This document shows positions 10,042 to 22,035 of a stretch of 64,000 bases of DNA, one piece after another. The notes under the pieces were generated by a model, which saw nothing but the letters and a program-made list of their open reading frames with translations, did no database searches and was not told where the DNA came from. The position numbers and the translations under genes are program-made. This stretch comes from Schistocerca nitens (taxonomy: Eukaryota; Arthropoda; Insecta; Orthoptera; Acrididae): the NCBI RefSeq assembly GCF_023898315.1, contig NC_064615.1, positions 1,185,955,413-1,186,019,412 on the forward strand, given 5' to 3'. How positions within the stretch are numbered: the stretch's first letter is position 1; the number at the start of each line of letters is the position of its first letter.

Positions 10042-11280
10042 TATCACGAAACTACTCGAGATACACTTGCAGACAAAACACTGTAAGATCCACAGTTCGA
10101 ATATTTCAACAATTTGCAGTGATACTGTATATTGTTTAAACAATTTTGGCATCATGTGAATTATTTCACACAATTTAGAAAATGAGAATGTCACAGTAAC
10201 TAAATGTAACACTGCACAAAGAGAGAGAGAGCTTTGCAGATGACAGAAGATTATTTAAACAATTTGCGACACACTTACATTTTTTGTTACGAGGTATACC
10301 GCCACACTTGAAGTCTGAAAAGCTCGTGCTGGGTTCTGACACACTTGTGAAACCTTTCCGTCTTCATCCAGCCATCCTCTCTGAGACACTTTGGATCCTT
10401 TTGTCAGAAATACCACAGCCTTCCTCTGTCTTTGAGCACAAGCTGCTTCAGCAGTTGTTAAATCCAACTGAATATGTCTCTAAATACACTTTCAAAGAGA
10501 TCCCTGCACAGTAGTTTGCTTCAAGATGCGTCGTACATGAATCGTTAAATAATCTGCCAGGATGAATTTGACAAGTTGAGTAGGAAATATTAATTATAAT
10601 TACAGATCGACACCGCTTTGGAATATTTGCGCGCATATACAAATTAGGTAAAGTGTTTGACATCTCAATAGATATGCAAATGTTGCTTTAAACCATTTGT
10701 TTCAAATACACTGGCACACAAAACACTGCACTGTCTTCGCAGGAGCACATGTAACGGAAATACATCACACAAAAATAAATTAATGTAAACACACCCGAAA
10801 ATACATCGTGCAGCAATATTTATAAATTGAAACTAAACTAAATGAACGCAAATACACTGTGTCGAAACTCTGAAGACGAGCCTACATCACGTAAAAATAT
10901 TGTTAAATACACTATCACAGTAGTTTGCTACAGCAGGCACAGGCGTAACACGGGATCCGCCAGTGGCGGCAGTCTATCACACAGTGAACCACTAACCAGA
11001 AGAGGGCTCTCCAACCAGATTGACGAGCGCGCAATGAACGGATCGGTGAAACAGGTTGGTACTTGCAGAGTGCGCCAGAACCTGCATACAAAAGCGTGTG
11101 AAATCTGTAGCCGGCACAGCACCACCAACGTGTCCTGCGTGCTCGCACCAGCATTCCTGCTGGCTGCCTGGGTAAAATGGTGGGTGGAGGGGTGGGCAGC
11201 TGGAGGCTGACACACTCTTGCAGCAACAGCCTCCAGCAATAACAATCGAGATAGGGCAGGAAGAGCGTAAGGGCATTTAC
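10042..11280. repeat. Diverged repeat region around the Tc1 insertion
   Basis: Recurrent short phrases such as AAATACACT, CACAGTAGTTTGCT, AAAACACTG and GCTTCAGCAGTTGTTAAAT appear several times at irregular spacing. Some (GCTTCAGCGGTTATTAAAT, GGAAATATTAATTA) also occur to the left of the Tc1 at 8.2-8.35 kb. I read this as an old satellite-like repeat into which the Tc1 inserted. No gene is recognised. Confidence 0.4.
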
Positions 11281-12939
11281 TTATTTTTTTGGTAGCATGT
11301 AGCTGTTAGAGAAAAGATTTTTTTTGCTCACATAATGTACTGTGGTTCTAATGATGAGGACTGGGTAATGTATATACATTTATTTTTCGTAACATGGTGC
11401 ATTCAGCTGTCTGATACATATTCTTTGCTTTTCCAGGTGCTTCTATGGACGAGGAAGGAGAGGTAGGGGTATGTGGCGAGCCCAACAGCCAGGAGCCATC
11501 GATTCACTGTTGTAACTACCACAATCCGACTTTCAAATTCAGTGTGTTTCACATATAAGTAATTTCATTGAACTGGAGAATACGATTTTCTGTTTATACT
11601 TCAGTGAGCTAAAGAATACGATTTTCTGTTTATATTTCAGTGGCATAAATAGTATGATTTTCAGTACGATTTTCTGTGTGTGTGTCTCTAACATTTTCAA
11701 GAAATAATTGCGTTCAATATCTTATTGTTGTAGGCAGGGTCAGTGAGCAAGACAGATGGCCGCAAGGTGAGGATGAAATACCAGAGTGGGTGTATGAGAT
11801 GGCGGCTGCAGAAGAAGCTAAAAGTCGGTGCCATCTCGCCCTTCTGGAGTAGGACGAGGGAGTACTGGGTTGGGTGGGACAACTACCGGAAAGCCTTACT
11901 GAACTGCTCAATCCTCGGACCTAGAGAGGAAAAGGTGATTATAACGCAACTGTCGTCGTTCCAACATATAATAATTATTACTATTATTCTGAAATGTCGT
12001 TATTTGCTTACAACATATATTTCTTAAAAAGAGTGAGCGCTGTACTAAATTTTTTTATTATTATTCGTATGTTCGCGGCACCACAGTCGCCACAACAGCT
12101 GGCAGTGGCGCGAATGCCTGGAGGGGTGGCTGCGGCGGCAGGAGTGGAACACGCACTGCCGTGGAGTGCACGAACGGCAACGACCTCGCACCCCCCAGGC
12201 TGTCGGTGGTGGAGCCTCCAGCATTGCTGGATGCCTTCACGACAACCAGGCTGCTCCCACCAGGCCCCATCGCCTCCACCTCATCCTACTGCAACTCCGC
12301 CCTGGCGCTTACCCCTCACTCCAGCAGGCGCCTCCTCCCCAGTGCTGCCGGTAGCGCCCTCTCCCGTCCTGCTTGTCAGAGACATCAGATTAATGGCGTC
12401 ATGACTCTTCTGGAATACTCCCCTTTGAGGGGAGTATCTCTTTCACTGGAACTCAGTCCAGCTGGGGGGTATCGCGACTCAGTCAGGTTTCTAGAAGTGT
12501 GCCTGCCAGTGCCGCATACGGAGCTCCTCAAAGCCCTAGATTAATGCAGTACTCAGCTGCGAGTTGACTCACCCACGCAAACAGCAGGATACTGCTGAAG
12601 AGAAAAGCCTGCACAACATCTGGGGTGATAATGGCGTTATATCTCGGAGCACACCAACCACTGAGTAGCCTCGTACTATTCTGGCCTGGTTTTCCAAGAT
12701 GGTAGCGAGAAGGTCAGCTAAAGCACTCAGCCAAATACCACATCTCGGCATCCACATTCATTTCTGTGATCCTTTAAAAGGAGTGTCCACTTATATCAAG
12801 CTCCATAAGGATAAGATGAAAGTATTAACGTCCAAAATGCAAAGGACGAGGCTTGTTTTGTATGGTCAATCCTGGCTTGCCAGGGAAATTACACGAAACA
12901 TGCACAGCGCACATTTCGATACAGAGGAGGTCTTAACAC
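11281..12939 (+). other. Unassigned; exon-like open segments
   Basis: Stretches at 11437-11461 and 11734-11934 are bounded by polypyrimidine-AG and GT-rich sites and are open in one frame, and 12050-12544 is a GC-rich open stretch of about 165 codons. None shows a domain I recognise and the frames do not join convincingly. They may be exons of an unknown gene or of an unrecognised mobile element. Confidence 0.3.
11578..11664 (+). repeat. 36-bp tandem repeat, about 2.4 copies
   Basis: Unit GAATACGATTTTCTGTTTAT plus CTTCAGTGAGCTAAA starts at 11578 and again at 11614, followed by a partial, changed copy. Confidence 0.8.
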
Positions 12940-13530
12940 TTGTAGATATTATAACGTTGACAGTATCGAGGTCCCTGTAAAGATTCAGGACATACCAAAA
13001 TTTGAGGCACAAAATTCCAGAATATAGGTTCATGTTTATGGCCTGGAGAAGAAAAGCATGCCAGATGAGCAGGAGAAGCATTATCTTGTTGGATCACTCC
13101 ATTTTTCGAAATATACAGGTGAGGGCGATCTTCAAGTAAACTTCGGCTCTTCTCTGAAGGTGATAATCAGCACAACATATGGGTCAAAGACATGTCCCAC
13201 CTTCTCGCCTCCCAGATGAGTAAACACGGGAGTAAAGACGATATTTGCTTCAAGTGTCTAAATGCCTTTTTAGAGAACAGTATATAAAAAAGCATCTGAA
13301 GGTCTCCGATTCCAAGGAACTGGTAAGTGTTGTTATGCCTTTATAAGGAAACAAGTTTCATAAATTAAAGAATGCTCACCACCATGAGTGATGTCCGTTT
13401 GTTGTATATGTTGATTTCGAATGTCTCCATCCCCTATCACCCGCTGTGAAGGGAACCCCCTTAGCCTCACATACCAACTTTATGATGCTTGCAAGTATAT
13501 GCAAGAAAAAGTTTTAAAAATTATAAGAAT
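12940..13530 (+). pseudogene. Polinton/Maverick protein-primed DNA polymerase B fragment
   Basis: The segment before the exonuclease domain is visible across frames: a PVKIQDIPKFEAQN block near 12980, VYGLEKK near 13035, then HNIWVKDMSHLLASQ near 13170 and a Cys-x2-Cys finger (ICFKCLN) near 13250. The exonuclease I motif follows as FVVYVDFECL (Asp and Glu at 13413-13421). This order is what I know from Polinton pPolB proteins. The polymerase palm is absent, and the frame decays into a lysine-rich AT tract. At least four frameshifts or stops are present. The identification rests on motif recall. Confidence 0.65.
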
Positions 13531-13666
13531 TATGAAGGAGTTGAAAAAACTTAGCAAAGTATATATAAAATTATTTAAAAGTTGTACAAAAATCATCAAA
13601 AAAGTTAAAAAATTGTAAAAGGAGAAAAAATGTAGTTTTACAGTATTTCTCTTTCTCTTGCACTTC

Positions 13667-13668
<2 letters not shown>

Positions 13669-13737
<69 letters not shown>
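13669..13737. repeat. (GT)n(GA)n microsatellite
   Basis: About 14 GT units pass directly into about 20 GA units. Confidence 0.95.
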
Positions 13738-13739
<2 letters not shown>

Positions 13740-13869
13740 TTCCCACCAGTTCATTTTAGTGCAGCTGTTTGGGGTGGCATTTTAGAGCCACTCACTGCAT
13801 TGCATTATTAAATTTTTTCAGCTGCTTGAGGTGGAAAATGTTTAGAGCCACCTACTTCAATGTATAAAT

Positions 13870-13988
13870 GGCTCTGAGCACTATGGGACTTAACATCTAT
13901 GGTCATCAGTCCCCTAGAACTTAGAACTACTTAAACCTAACTAACCTAAGGACATCACACAACACCCAGTCATCACGAGGCAGAGAAA
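13870..13988 (-). mobile_element. 5'-truncated SINE with 14-bp target duplication
   Basis: Minus-strand SINE tail (GAGCCATTT end at 13870) with the variant body CACCCAGTCATCACGAGGCAGAG. The tRNA head is missing. Target duplications TTCAATGTATAAAT at 13856-13869 and 13989-14002 are perfect. Confidence 0.92.
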
Positions 13989-14002
13989 TTCAATGTATAA
14001 AT

Positions 14003-15410
14003 TATGTCTTCTGTTCGGGTGGAATTTGACTAGTAATAGTAGTAGAAATAGTATTAGTGTAAGAAAAACTGTACCTCTGCAAAAGCTGTCATCAATACTG
14101 CGATGTACCAGTACTGTTAATCATCTAAGAGATTTCTGAATCTAAAGCGGTATTACTTCTGTGAATATTTATGTCTGAATAAAAAAGACTGTTATTCGCT
14201 ACCACATGTCTTTGCTGTTATTTCACAAATTACTACCCTCACAAATGAATATAAAGGCTGTGCAAGACGAACATGGTATTTGTTTGAAGCACAAGGGAGG
14301 TGATGTTTAAAATAAAATAAAAACATGAAATAACGGCATGGGACTTTGCCAATCATACTGCCTGTGTTGGATTATAGGTACATATAGCACGTGACCGTCT
14401 CTAGTTTCAAAGACATGTTGCAAACATGTCTAAAATTATATTGCCAGTGCTTGAGGAAAATCACAGGCGCAGTATCCGGGGTCAACTACGTGGCTTGGGA
14501 TGAAATCAGTAAAAAAAACCATGCACGTAATGTAGGTAAAAGTTCATTCGTTTCTCATCCAAATTAAAAGTAATTTCACAGTTTCCTAAGTAGACACAGC
14601 AACACTATTTCCACACATCTTCTTCTTGAGTCGATGGAGAGCAGGACACCCACAGAATTCCAGGTCTTGAACAGCAGCAAACTTGAAGATTCGATGCATC
14701 CATGAGACCTTCTCCTTCCCATTTCACATACATGACGGCATCCATGTAGTCGAATAATTGAAGTGACGTCACCATTCCTTTATAGGGTATGCCAGGATCA
14801 CCCCAGTGAACTCCTTGGTAGAAATATGTTAACCACTCTGCACTCTTGCATGTTTTAGATCACTGCACAATCTTGAAAGGCCTTGGTGATGGAACGTTTG
14901 CTGACAATGTCTCTGTTGTTCCGGCATCTTCTGTGTACACTACGAATCCAACCTCTTTAAATATGAACTGTCTACACTCACCGTCATAGAATCCCCGAGC
15001 GGAGCGTCTACAATGATCCTTACACCTTGAGATACCATTGTGGAATGCTCGGCACAATGCCTGTTGTTGTACAGCAAGTTGCACAACACCGGTGAGCAGG
15101 CAGTAATTAATCATGGGTCCTGTAGAACTTGATGATACGCTGCTGGGTGTTCCAGGAAATTCACCAAAGATTCAAAATCGGCACATACATCTATAGGCCC
15201 AAATTTAATTACCTCGTTTCATTTTCAGCCTCTATTATGAAGATCGATGATTGCTCCTTGAATTTCCATGGACTGAGCAGGCATTGTTCAACATCTTCAT
15301 AGTAAGAAGCACAAAACCTCGCATGCATATCATATGCTAGATTGTATACATTTTCATCCCACTGCAGGTATAAATTGTCATAGTGTAGAATTCTGAATTC
15401 AGCGGATTTT
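14003..15410. other. No recognised gene
   Basis: Minus-strand open stretches (for example 14860-15114, and a segment near 15360-15230 reading YDMHARFCASYYEDVEQ) look faintly protein-like, but I cannot place them in a family. The rest is AT-rich without features. Confidence 0.4.
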
Positions 15411-15815
15411 GTCGGGAAGTTTGAGTTTTGGCAGGAAGAAGGTCAATTGGGCTACCTCCACTAACCTAACCCCCCCTACCCTACCCTCCCCTAGAAAAAA
15501 GGCGGGAAGTTCAAATTCCAACAGAATAATGCATCACACCACAGTTACCTCTACTAACCTAAGAAAATTGCGGGAAGATAGGTCACTTGGACTACCCCCA
15601 CTAACCTAAGTCACCCGACCGCCACCTCTTCCTAGGAACTGGCGCCAAGTTTGAATTTTGGAGGTAAAGATAGGTCAGTTGGGCTATCTCTAGTAACCAA
15701 AGAAAATCGCGGGAAGATAGGACACTTGAATTACCTCCACTAACCTAAATCATGCGACTGCCACCTCTTCCTACAGACTGGTGGGAAAAGGACTCCACCT
15801 GCACTGGACTGGTGG
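15411..15815 (+). repeat. Tandem repeat, about 139-bp period
   Basis: AAGAAAATTGCGGGAAGATA at 15561 recurs as AAGAAAATCGCGGGAAGATA at 15700. CACTAACCTAA and GCCACCTCTTCCTA recur with the same spacing, with an older copy upstream from 15411. The copies are diverged. No coding is seen. Confidence 0.8.
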
Positions 15816-16960
15816 AGAGAGGAAGGAGTGTACTTTATTTATTTTGGAACAATTTATTTAGGGATGGAGTATATTTATCACAGTGATACAGAACACACAC
15901 AGTGACATGCCACACAGCGTACAGACTTGCAAACTACTCCTAGATTTCTCATGTACAATGCTCTGCACACACGCTTGATAATTGTAAATGGTCAAAATAA
16001 TGCACTGCACAGCCTACAGACCTGCAAAGCACTCGTAAATAACGCAATACCTTTATGTTCAGAGAGCCAAACAACGCATAAATTGTCAAAATAATAATCC
16101 ATCTAAAAGAATCTGCAAACATGCTTCCTAATCGTCAACTGTCGAAATCGTGCACCAGTCTTTATTTAAACAATTCCATGCAGCACCACCATCCAGTGTG
16201 TTCGACACGAGGTCCGGACTCCAACCGATGTAGTACACAGTATCACCACTAGAGGGCTGTGTCGTCCATTATGTGACGGAAGCCAAGATGGCAGCCACAA
16301 CGTCAGCTGATGACGCAAGTAGTTTTACCCGAGATGGCGGCAAACAGAGTGTTCACCACGAGGTCCAGACCTAGTACACAGTACCAGCACCAGAGATTTC
16401 TGTCGTCCGTTCCGTGACATAAACCAAGATGGTGGGGGGAAATGGTGGGGAAACGACTCTGTCTATGCTGGACATTTTTATTTTGCAGGCAGTGTCTCCA
16501 CCACGAGATCTAGACTCCAACTGACCTAGTACATAATACTGCCACCAGAGGTTGCTCTCATCCATCCTGTGACATAATCCAAGATGATGGTCTGGAGGAG
16601 GAAAATGGCCCGAAAATGACTCAGCATGCGCTGGGATGCTGGAGGGAGCAAGGAAGGAGTGTGCATTATTTATTTTGGAACAGTTTATTTAGGGATGGAG
16701 TATATTTATCACACTGATACAAAACACATGCTTGGGGTCACGCCACACAACCCACAGACCTGTAAACTACTCCTAAATAACGTTCTGCAGACACGCAAAC
16801 ACCTCCTACATTAACGAAATAATTTCAGTACAGACTTGCAAACTGCTCCTAAATAATGCAGTACACAGATGTGCAGACACGAAATCGACTCGTAAACTGT
16901 CCAAATAGTGCACAGCACAGCCTACAGGCCCACTCACAAAATAGTGCAACATACATGCAA
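15816..16960 (+). repeat. Composite tandem repeats (830-bp duplication and ~150-bp units)
   Basis: The phrase TTTAGGGATGGAGTATATTTATCACA occurs at about 15855 and again at about 16690, and flanking sequence (CCACACA...ACAGACYTGYAAACTACTCCT) also matches, giving an imperfect duplication of about 830 bp period. Between the copies, 16200-16600 holds three units of about 150 bp, each with CACGAGGTCC...CTAGTACAC...CACCAGAG...GTGACATAA.CCAAGATGG. This is satellite-like accessory DNA. Confidence 0.7.
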
Positions 16961-17215
16961 TCAACGTGAGCAAGCACCGTCCCCCACCCCCTGTCCACTG
17001 GACCGCACTGGAGGCTAGTGGCAGCCCCCACAAAGTGACGTGGCTGTCCACTGTCAAACCATATGCAGACGCCCGTTCGGGTCCCGCACGAATGAGGCGG
17101 TGGCATTACTATCATACAACTCTAGAAATATGTGATCACCTAGGCGCCGTTGATGACGCAACCGGACGGGAGCGAAGACCTGTTTACAGAGCGCAGATGC
17201 TTCAAGATGGACCGC

Positions 17216-17266
<51 letters not shown>

Positions 17267-17859
17267 CGGCTACACTATCGACACCTGCGGCCCAGCGAAG
17301 AGCTTATTGCCGAGCGACGCTGCAGAAATCCGTTCCAGAATGGCACAAGCTGCTTTCTCCCTAGCTTTTCTTACGGACCATGCGTGACCTTTGGCTGACA
17401 CATCACCGCGCGTAGCTACATACCGTCGCAAGTGCATCTAGCAATGTTCTCAATGTTATACTGAAGCCACATGGCTATCTAAAATAACAAGCAAGTCGAA
17501 CTCTAGTAAAATGCATAGTGTCCCAGAAACAATTTACGTGCACTTTTGTAGGAGTTTTCGTGATGTCTCAGTCTGTATGGACGTAAAGTCTTTCCCTAAC
17601 ATAACCTGTATCCGAAAATAGCGCAGAATAACATCGAAGCAACTTTTTATAGCATTCCTAACGTGATACCCCATCCATCACGTCTTACCCTTCCTGCTCT
17701 CAACAAATACACAAACATTTCCACCACTATGTAGAGACTATGTTTTGTGAATGAATTGAGCATTATGATCGGCCCTTATCGAATTTACCCGCCGAAATAC
17801 CGATGCTGCCGGTATCGAAGCACCATCTGCCGTTTCTTTTTATTTCTGCAGACGAGACT
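16961..17859. other. No recognised gene; microsatellite at 17219-17266
   Basis: It contains a (GT)n(GA)n run at 17219-17266. The open frame 16966-17364 runs through that microsatellite and is not credible as a gene. Nothing else is recognised up to the inverted-repeat arm. Confidence 0.5.
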
Positions 17860-17937
17860 TTTAGCGGCAAAAAAACTATTTTACACTGATCGCCATGTTG
17901 CACTGACAATTAAACCCTGCAAAGTGCCCCCTACAAA

Positions 17938-18175
17938 TCGTCAAATACGGAAAGACTACGCAATTACACTGCTCTCCCACCGAGGACACGAGCTTCAGTA
18001 TTAGAATGTGAAACTGACCTGCGGCCAATCAATATATCACCATGTACCTCACATACCGTCAAATAAGGAAACACCCACTCACTTACACTGCCCTCCCACT
18101 GGGGACAGGAGCTTGAATATTAGAGAGTGAAACCAATCTCCAACCCAGCAATATATCACCGCCTACTGTGTCGAT
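17938..18175 (+). repeat. 119-bp tandem duplication inside TIR arm
   Basis: CGTCAAATACGGAAAG...AATATATCACC is followed by CGTCAAATAAGGAAAC...AATATATCACC. The same pair is present, inverted, in the right arm (about 21490-21730), so the duplication predates the separation of the arms. Confidence 0.8.
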
Positions 18176-18611
18176 GTACTAAACATGCAATTAATATCCT
18201 ACGCCATACAGAAATCGCCCCTTTTACATCATTCATACATATACTGCAAAGACAGACAGCACAGTACGTATGCTCGCACCAGTTGATATCCCGCTGTGAG
18301 GTCGGTGGTCACCCACTCCTGACAGATGGCCACAGCATCTTCAGAAGACTGAAGTCACTCTCAGAACTGTTGTACAAATTCGGTCTCGTTTCCCCTTGGC
18401 ACAACCGCATTACTGTTTCTGGTGGGTACCTGCTTGCTTGCTTGCTTGCTTGCTCGCTTTTCTACACCCATCTCCAGACACTGGGATTACAAGAACATAC
18501 GTAATTTCGCGTGGTTTGCTAGAATATCATACCATTCTCGCAGTACTTCTCGATATCAATCACATATCAATATTGCTTGCATACCAGTACCTCTTGCGTG
18601 ACATTATTCCA

Positions 18612-18814
18612 GCCGGCCGAAGTGGCCGTGCGGTTAAAGGCGCTGCAGTCTGGAACCGCAAGACCGCTACGGTCGCAGGTTCGAATCCTGCCTCGGGCAT
18701 GGATGTTTGTGATGTCCTTAGGTTAGTTAGGTTTAACTAGTTCTAAGTTCTAGGGGACTAATGACCTCAGCAGTTGAGTCCCGTAGTGCTCAGAGCCATT
18801 TGAACCATTTTTGA
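18612..18814 (+). mobile_element. tRNA-derived SINE in left TIR arm
   Basis: Full-length copy from GCCGGCCGAAGTGGCCGTGC through B-box GGTTCGAATCC to GAGCCATTTGAACCATTTTT. Target duplications ACATTATTCCA lie at 18601-18611 and 18815-18825. The right arm carries the empty site, so this insertion postdates the arm duplication. Confidence 0.95.
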
Positions 18815-19733
18815 ACATTATTCCAAAGATATAGACTGAAAATTATTTCTCTAGAAACCCTAATCTTTAGCTAGGTGGGGCGTGTTGTAAACCACTGACT
18901 AACTAGAAACCTGTCATGTTTGCAAAGACATTTAGTCACAAACTCGAAAAAAAAAATAACGAAAACTGATATTTCCACTCGCGAATACCAATGTCAGTGA
19001 CGTAGCAGATTCCAAACCATCCTTAGAATTTACAAGGTCAACTAAGGTGTTTCTGATGTCTAGAAAACCGACAATCGTGTCTTCCACATGCTAGATGCAC
19101 ATGCCACAATCGATCTTCTCTCAACTAAATAAAGCCGCAAATGTGCAGAAGCAGTCAACCAACCAATTTACTTGGGAGGAAATAAAGGTCCAGCGCTAAC
19201 ACATCTCCATATTCAATACACATAATAAGTATTAGTTCGCTGTTCGGTAGTCTAGAGAACAACACCTTAATTCATCTACATTCCTACACTCCAACAGGCA
19301 TCTCCATTCTGACAGCTCCTACCCTTAACGAGAAACGTGAATCACCCCCGCACAGGTCAGCAGCGCTGCAGGCCGAGCACGCACAGGTAGAATCAATCAT
19401 CCTAAGAAATCGGTCACATATATATTTTATCCCTGTACTTACAACTAAAAGTTACAAGCGTGGTCTCAGTTGAATGACATTCGACAATGAGCAAAGTATC
19501 AGAAACACACCCTGCTGATGGCTGTGGCTCTGGAAATAGAAATATCAGTGCCCATTCTTATGACTTGACGCACTCTCCCCATGCTATCACAGTACTCCAC
19601 GTCAAATCCATACCATCCTTATGACTGGACATAGTCATTTCCTTTGCACATGTCGGGACACAAACACGTACTTTATAAGCCTGATGCTCAAATGTGAACT
19701 TATCACGCACCCCCTACTACTAAGTATAATACT

Positions 19734-20118
19734 TTGTCAATAACTGATCGCTGGCGATACGAAATAATACTGAGACAAAATCAACCATAGGTGAACATGT
19801 CTCATAAGTTTTTCTTGTGAGTGCCACCACCGTGTCCTAGAAAGAGAGGTTTAAACGCCAGATGTTTTAAAAAAACTCGATCCCAACAACTACTGTATGT
19901 TACTGTCACAAGCAGACTTCGTTCTACAGGTGGACACCAGTAGCCATGACGGCGATCGCAGGAGTATATAGTATCAGACCAGCACTCCGATTACAAATTG
20001 CTGATGGTGCAACCTCGTAATAAAATCACTGAATTTTGAAAGTGATTCAACTAAGGAATGTGGTATGTAAGTGGCATTTTTGCGACTCCCTCACGCAGCC
20101 CCAGCTATATATTTCTAT
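19734..20118. other. 385-bp spacer between inverted arms
   Basis: The sequence between the two arms shows no homology to either arm and no gene. The flanks of the proposed termini (TTGTCA after the left end, TTCTAT before the right end) differ, so no shared 6-bp duplication is seen here. Confidence 0.6.
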
Positions 20119-21800
20119 AGTACTGTATTGTAGTTAGTAGTAGGGAGTGCATGATAAGTTCGCATTTGAGCATCAGGCTTATAAAGTATGTGTTTGTGTT
20201 CTGACAAGTGCAAAGGAAATGACTATGTCCAGTTGTAAGGAAGGTATGGATTTGACGTGGAGTACTGTAATAGCATTGGAGACTATGTCAAGTCATAAGA
20301 ATGGGTACTGATATTTCTATTTCCAGAGCCACAGCCATCAGCAGGGTGTGTTTCTGATACTTCGCTCATTGTCGAATGTCATTCAACTGAGACCGCTTTT
20401 AGTTGTAAGTACAGGGATAAAATATATATGTGACCGATTTCTTAGGATGATTGATTCTACCTGTGCGTGCTCGGCCAGCAGCGTCAGTGACCACTGCGGG
20501 GGTGATTCATGTTTCCCGTTAACGATAGGAGCTGTCAGAATGGAGAGACCTGTTCGAGTGTAGGAATGTAGATGAATTAACGTGCTGTCTTCTAGACTAA
20601 TGAATAGCGAACTAATACTTAGTATGTGTTGGACAGCTTTCGTGATTGCGTGGAAATTTGCGAAGATTGAATATGTAAATGTGTTTGCGCTGGACCGTTA
20701 TTCCTTCCCATGTAAATTGTTTGGTTGACTGCTTCTGCACAATCCGCGCCTTTATTTAGTTGAGAGAAGATCAATTGTGGCGTGTGCATCTAACATGTGA
20801 AAGACACGATTGCTGGTTCTCTAGACATGAGAAACATCTTAGTTGACCTTGTAAATTATAGGGATGATTTGGAATCTGGTACATCACTGACATTGGTATT
20901 CGTGAGTGGAAATATCAGTTTTCGTTATTTTTTTTTCGAGTTTGCGAGTAAATGCCTTTGCAGCGGTGACAGGTTTCTACTTAGTCAGTGGTTTACAACA
21001 CGCCCCACCTAATTAAGTTTCACGTTTCTAGAGAGATAATTTCCAGTCTATATCTTCGGAATTATATCACGCAAGAGGTACTGCTATGGAAGCAATATTG
21101 ATATGTGCTTGATATCGAGAAGTACTGCGAAAATGGTATGATATTCTAGCAAACCACGTGAAATTAGATATGTTCTTGTAATCCCAGAGTCTGGAGATGG
21201 GTGTAGAAAAGCGAGCAAGCAAGCAAGCAGGTCCCCACCAGAAACATTAATGTGGTTGTGCCAAGGGAAAACGAGACCGAATTTGTACAACAGTTGAAAG
21301 AGTGACTTCGGTCTTATGAGTGTGCTGTGGCCACCCGTGTGGCGTGGATGGCTGCCAACCACGCAGGGGGTATCTACTGGCGTGACTATTAGTACTGTGC
21401 TGTCTATCTTCGCGGTATATATATGAATGATGTAAAAGGGGCGATTTTCGTATGGTGTAGGATACGAATTCCATATTTACTACACCGACACAGTAGGCGG
21501 TGATATATTGCTGGGTTGGAGATCAGTTCCACGCTCTAATATTCGAGCTCCTGTCCCCAGTGGGAGGGCAGTGTAATTGAGTTGGTGTGTTTCCGTATTT
21601 GACGATATGTAGGGTACGCAGTGATATACTGATGGGCCACAGGTCGGTTTCACGTTCTAATATTGAAGCTCGTGTCCTCGGTGGGAAAGCAGTGTAATTA
21701 AGGAGGAGTCTTTCCGTATTTGGCGATATGTAGGGGGCACTATGCAGGGTATAATTGTCGGTGCAATATGGCAATCAGTGTAAAATTTTTTTTTCCGCTT
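20119..21800 (+). repeat. Right arm of large inverted repeat; probable Polinton terminal repeat
   Basis: It starts AGTACTGTATTGTAGTTAGT and ends where similarity to the left arm stops, at the poly-T near 21790. It is the empty-site version with respect to the SINE in the left arm. Immediately outside it, on the minus strand and pointing toward it, lie Polinton-type gene remnants (22.0-23.3 kb). That is the expected layout for a long terminal inverted repeat of such an element. Confidence 0.75.
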
Positions 21801-22035
21801 GATGACAATCCTCTTATTTCATCATTTTTCTTAAATGTGGTTGAAGAACGGGGTTTATGCAAGAAGTATTCTTGGATTAAAGTTCGCTCATCATACTCTA
21901 CTGCACTGCTTATATTGAGTGAGGACGTAATTGCGAGGTTTCAAGCTAACTGATTTAAGAAACTCTTAGTTCGCACGTGTTATCACTTTGCAGTTCGGCA
22001 GCAAAGTGACGTGCTGTGGATTGCGTGGGCTGGTT

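Larger units (their letters stand above)
17860..19733 (-). repeat. Left arm of large inverted repeat; probable Polinton terminal repeat
   Basis: This arm pairs in reverse complement with 20119-21800 over about 1.66 kb, after discounting a SINE (18612-18814) present only here. Examples are GTATCAGAAACACACCCTGC at 19488, whose complement lies near 20340, and CTTCTCGATATCAATCACAT near 18545, whose complement lies near 21105. The inner end reads CTACTACTAAGTATAATACT, so as a terminus it would begin AGTA, as Polinton ends do (AG start). It contains two tandem 119-bp units near its outer end. No protein is encoded. Assignment to Polinton is inferred from capsid and protease genes beside the partner arm. 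Confidence 0.75.

Noticed and set aside
9130-10086. Plus-strand frames opposite the Tc1 transposase
   Set aside because: They are antisense shadows of the GC-rich transposase gene.
8833-10212. A 459-residue minus-strand protein
   Set aside because: Only the part from 9795 down is transposase. The upstream residues read through the terminal repeat, and the last ones read through the inserted LTR remnant.
13480-13746. Minus-strand frame with SLSLSL and THTHTH repeats
   Set aside because: It is a translation of the (GT)n(GA)n microsatellite.
19734-20118. Exact circular-junction of a Polinton
   Set aside because: A 385-bp unrelated spacer separates the two ends, so a clean end-to-end junction is not what the sequence shows; only a modified version of that idea remains possible.
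20797-21474. Frames inside the inverted-repeat arms
   Set aside because: They are not kept in the matching position of the other arm, so they are not conserved coding sequence.
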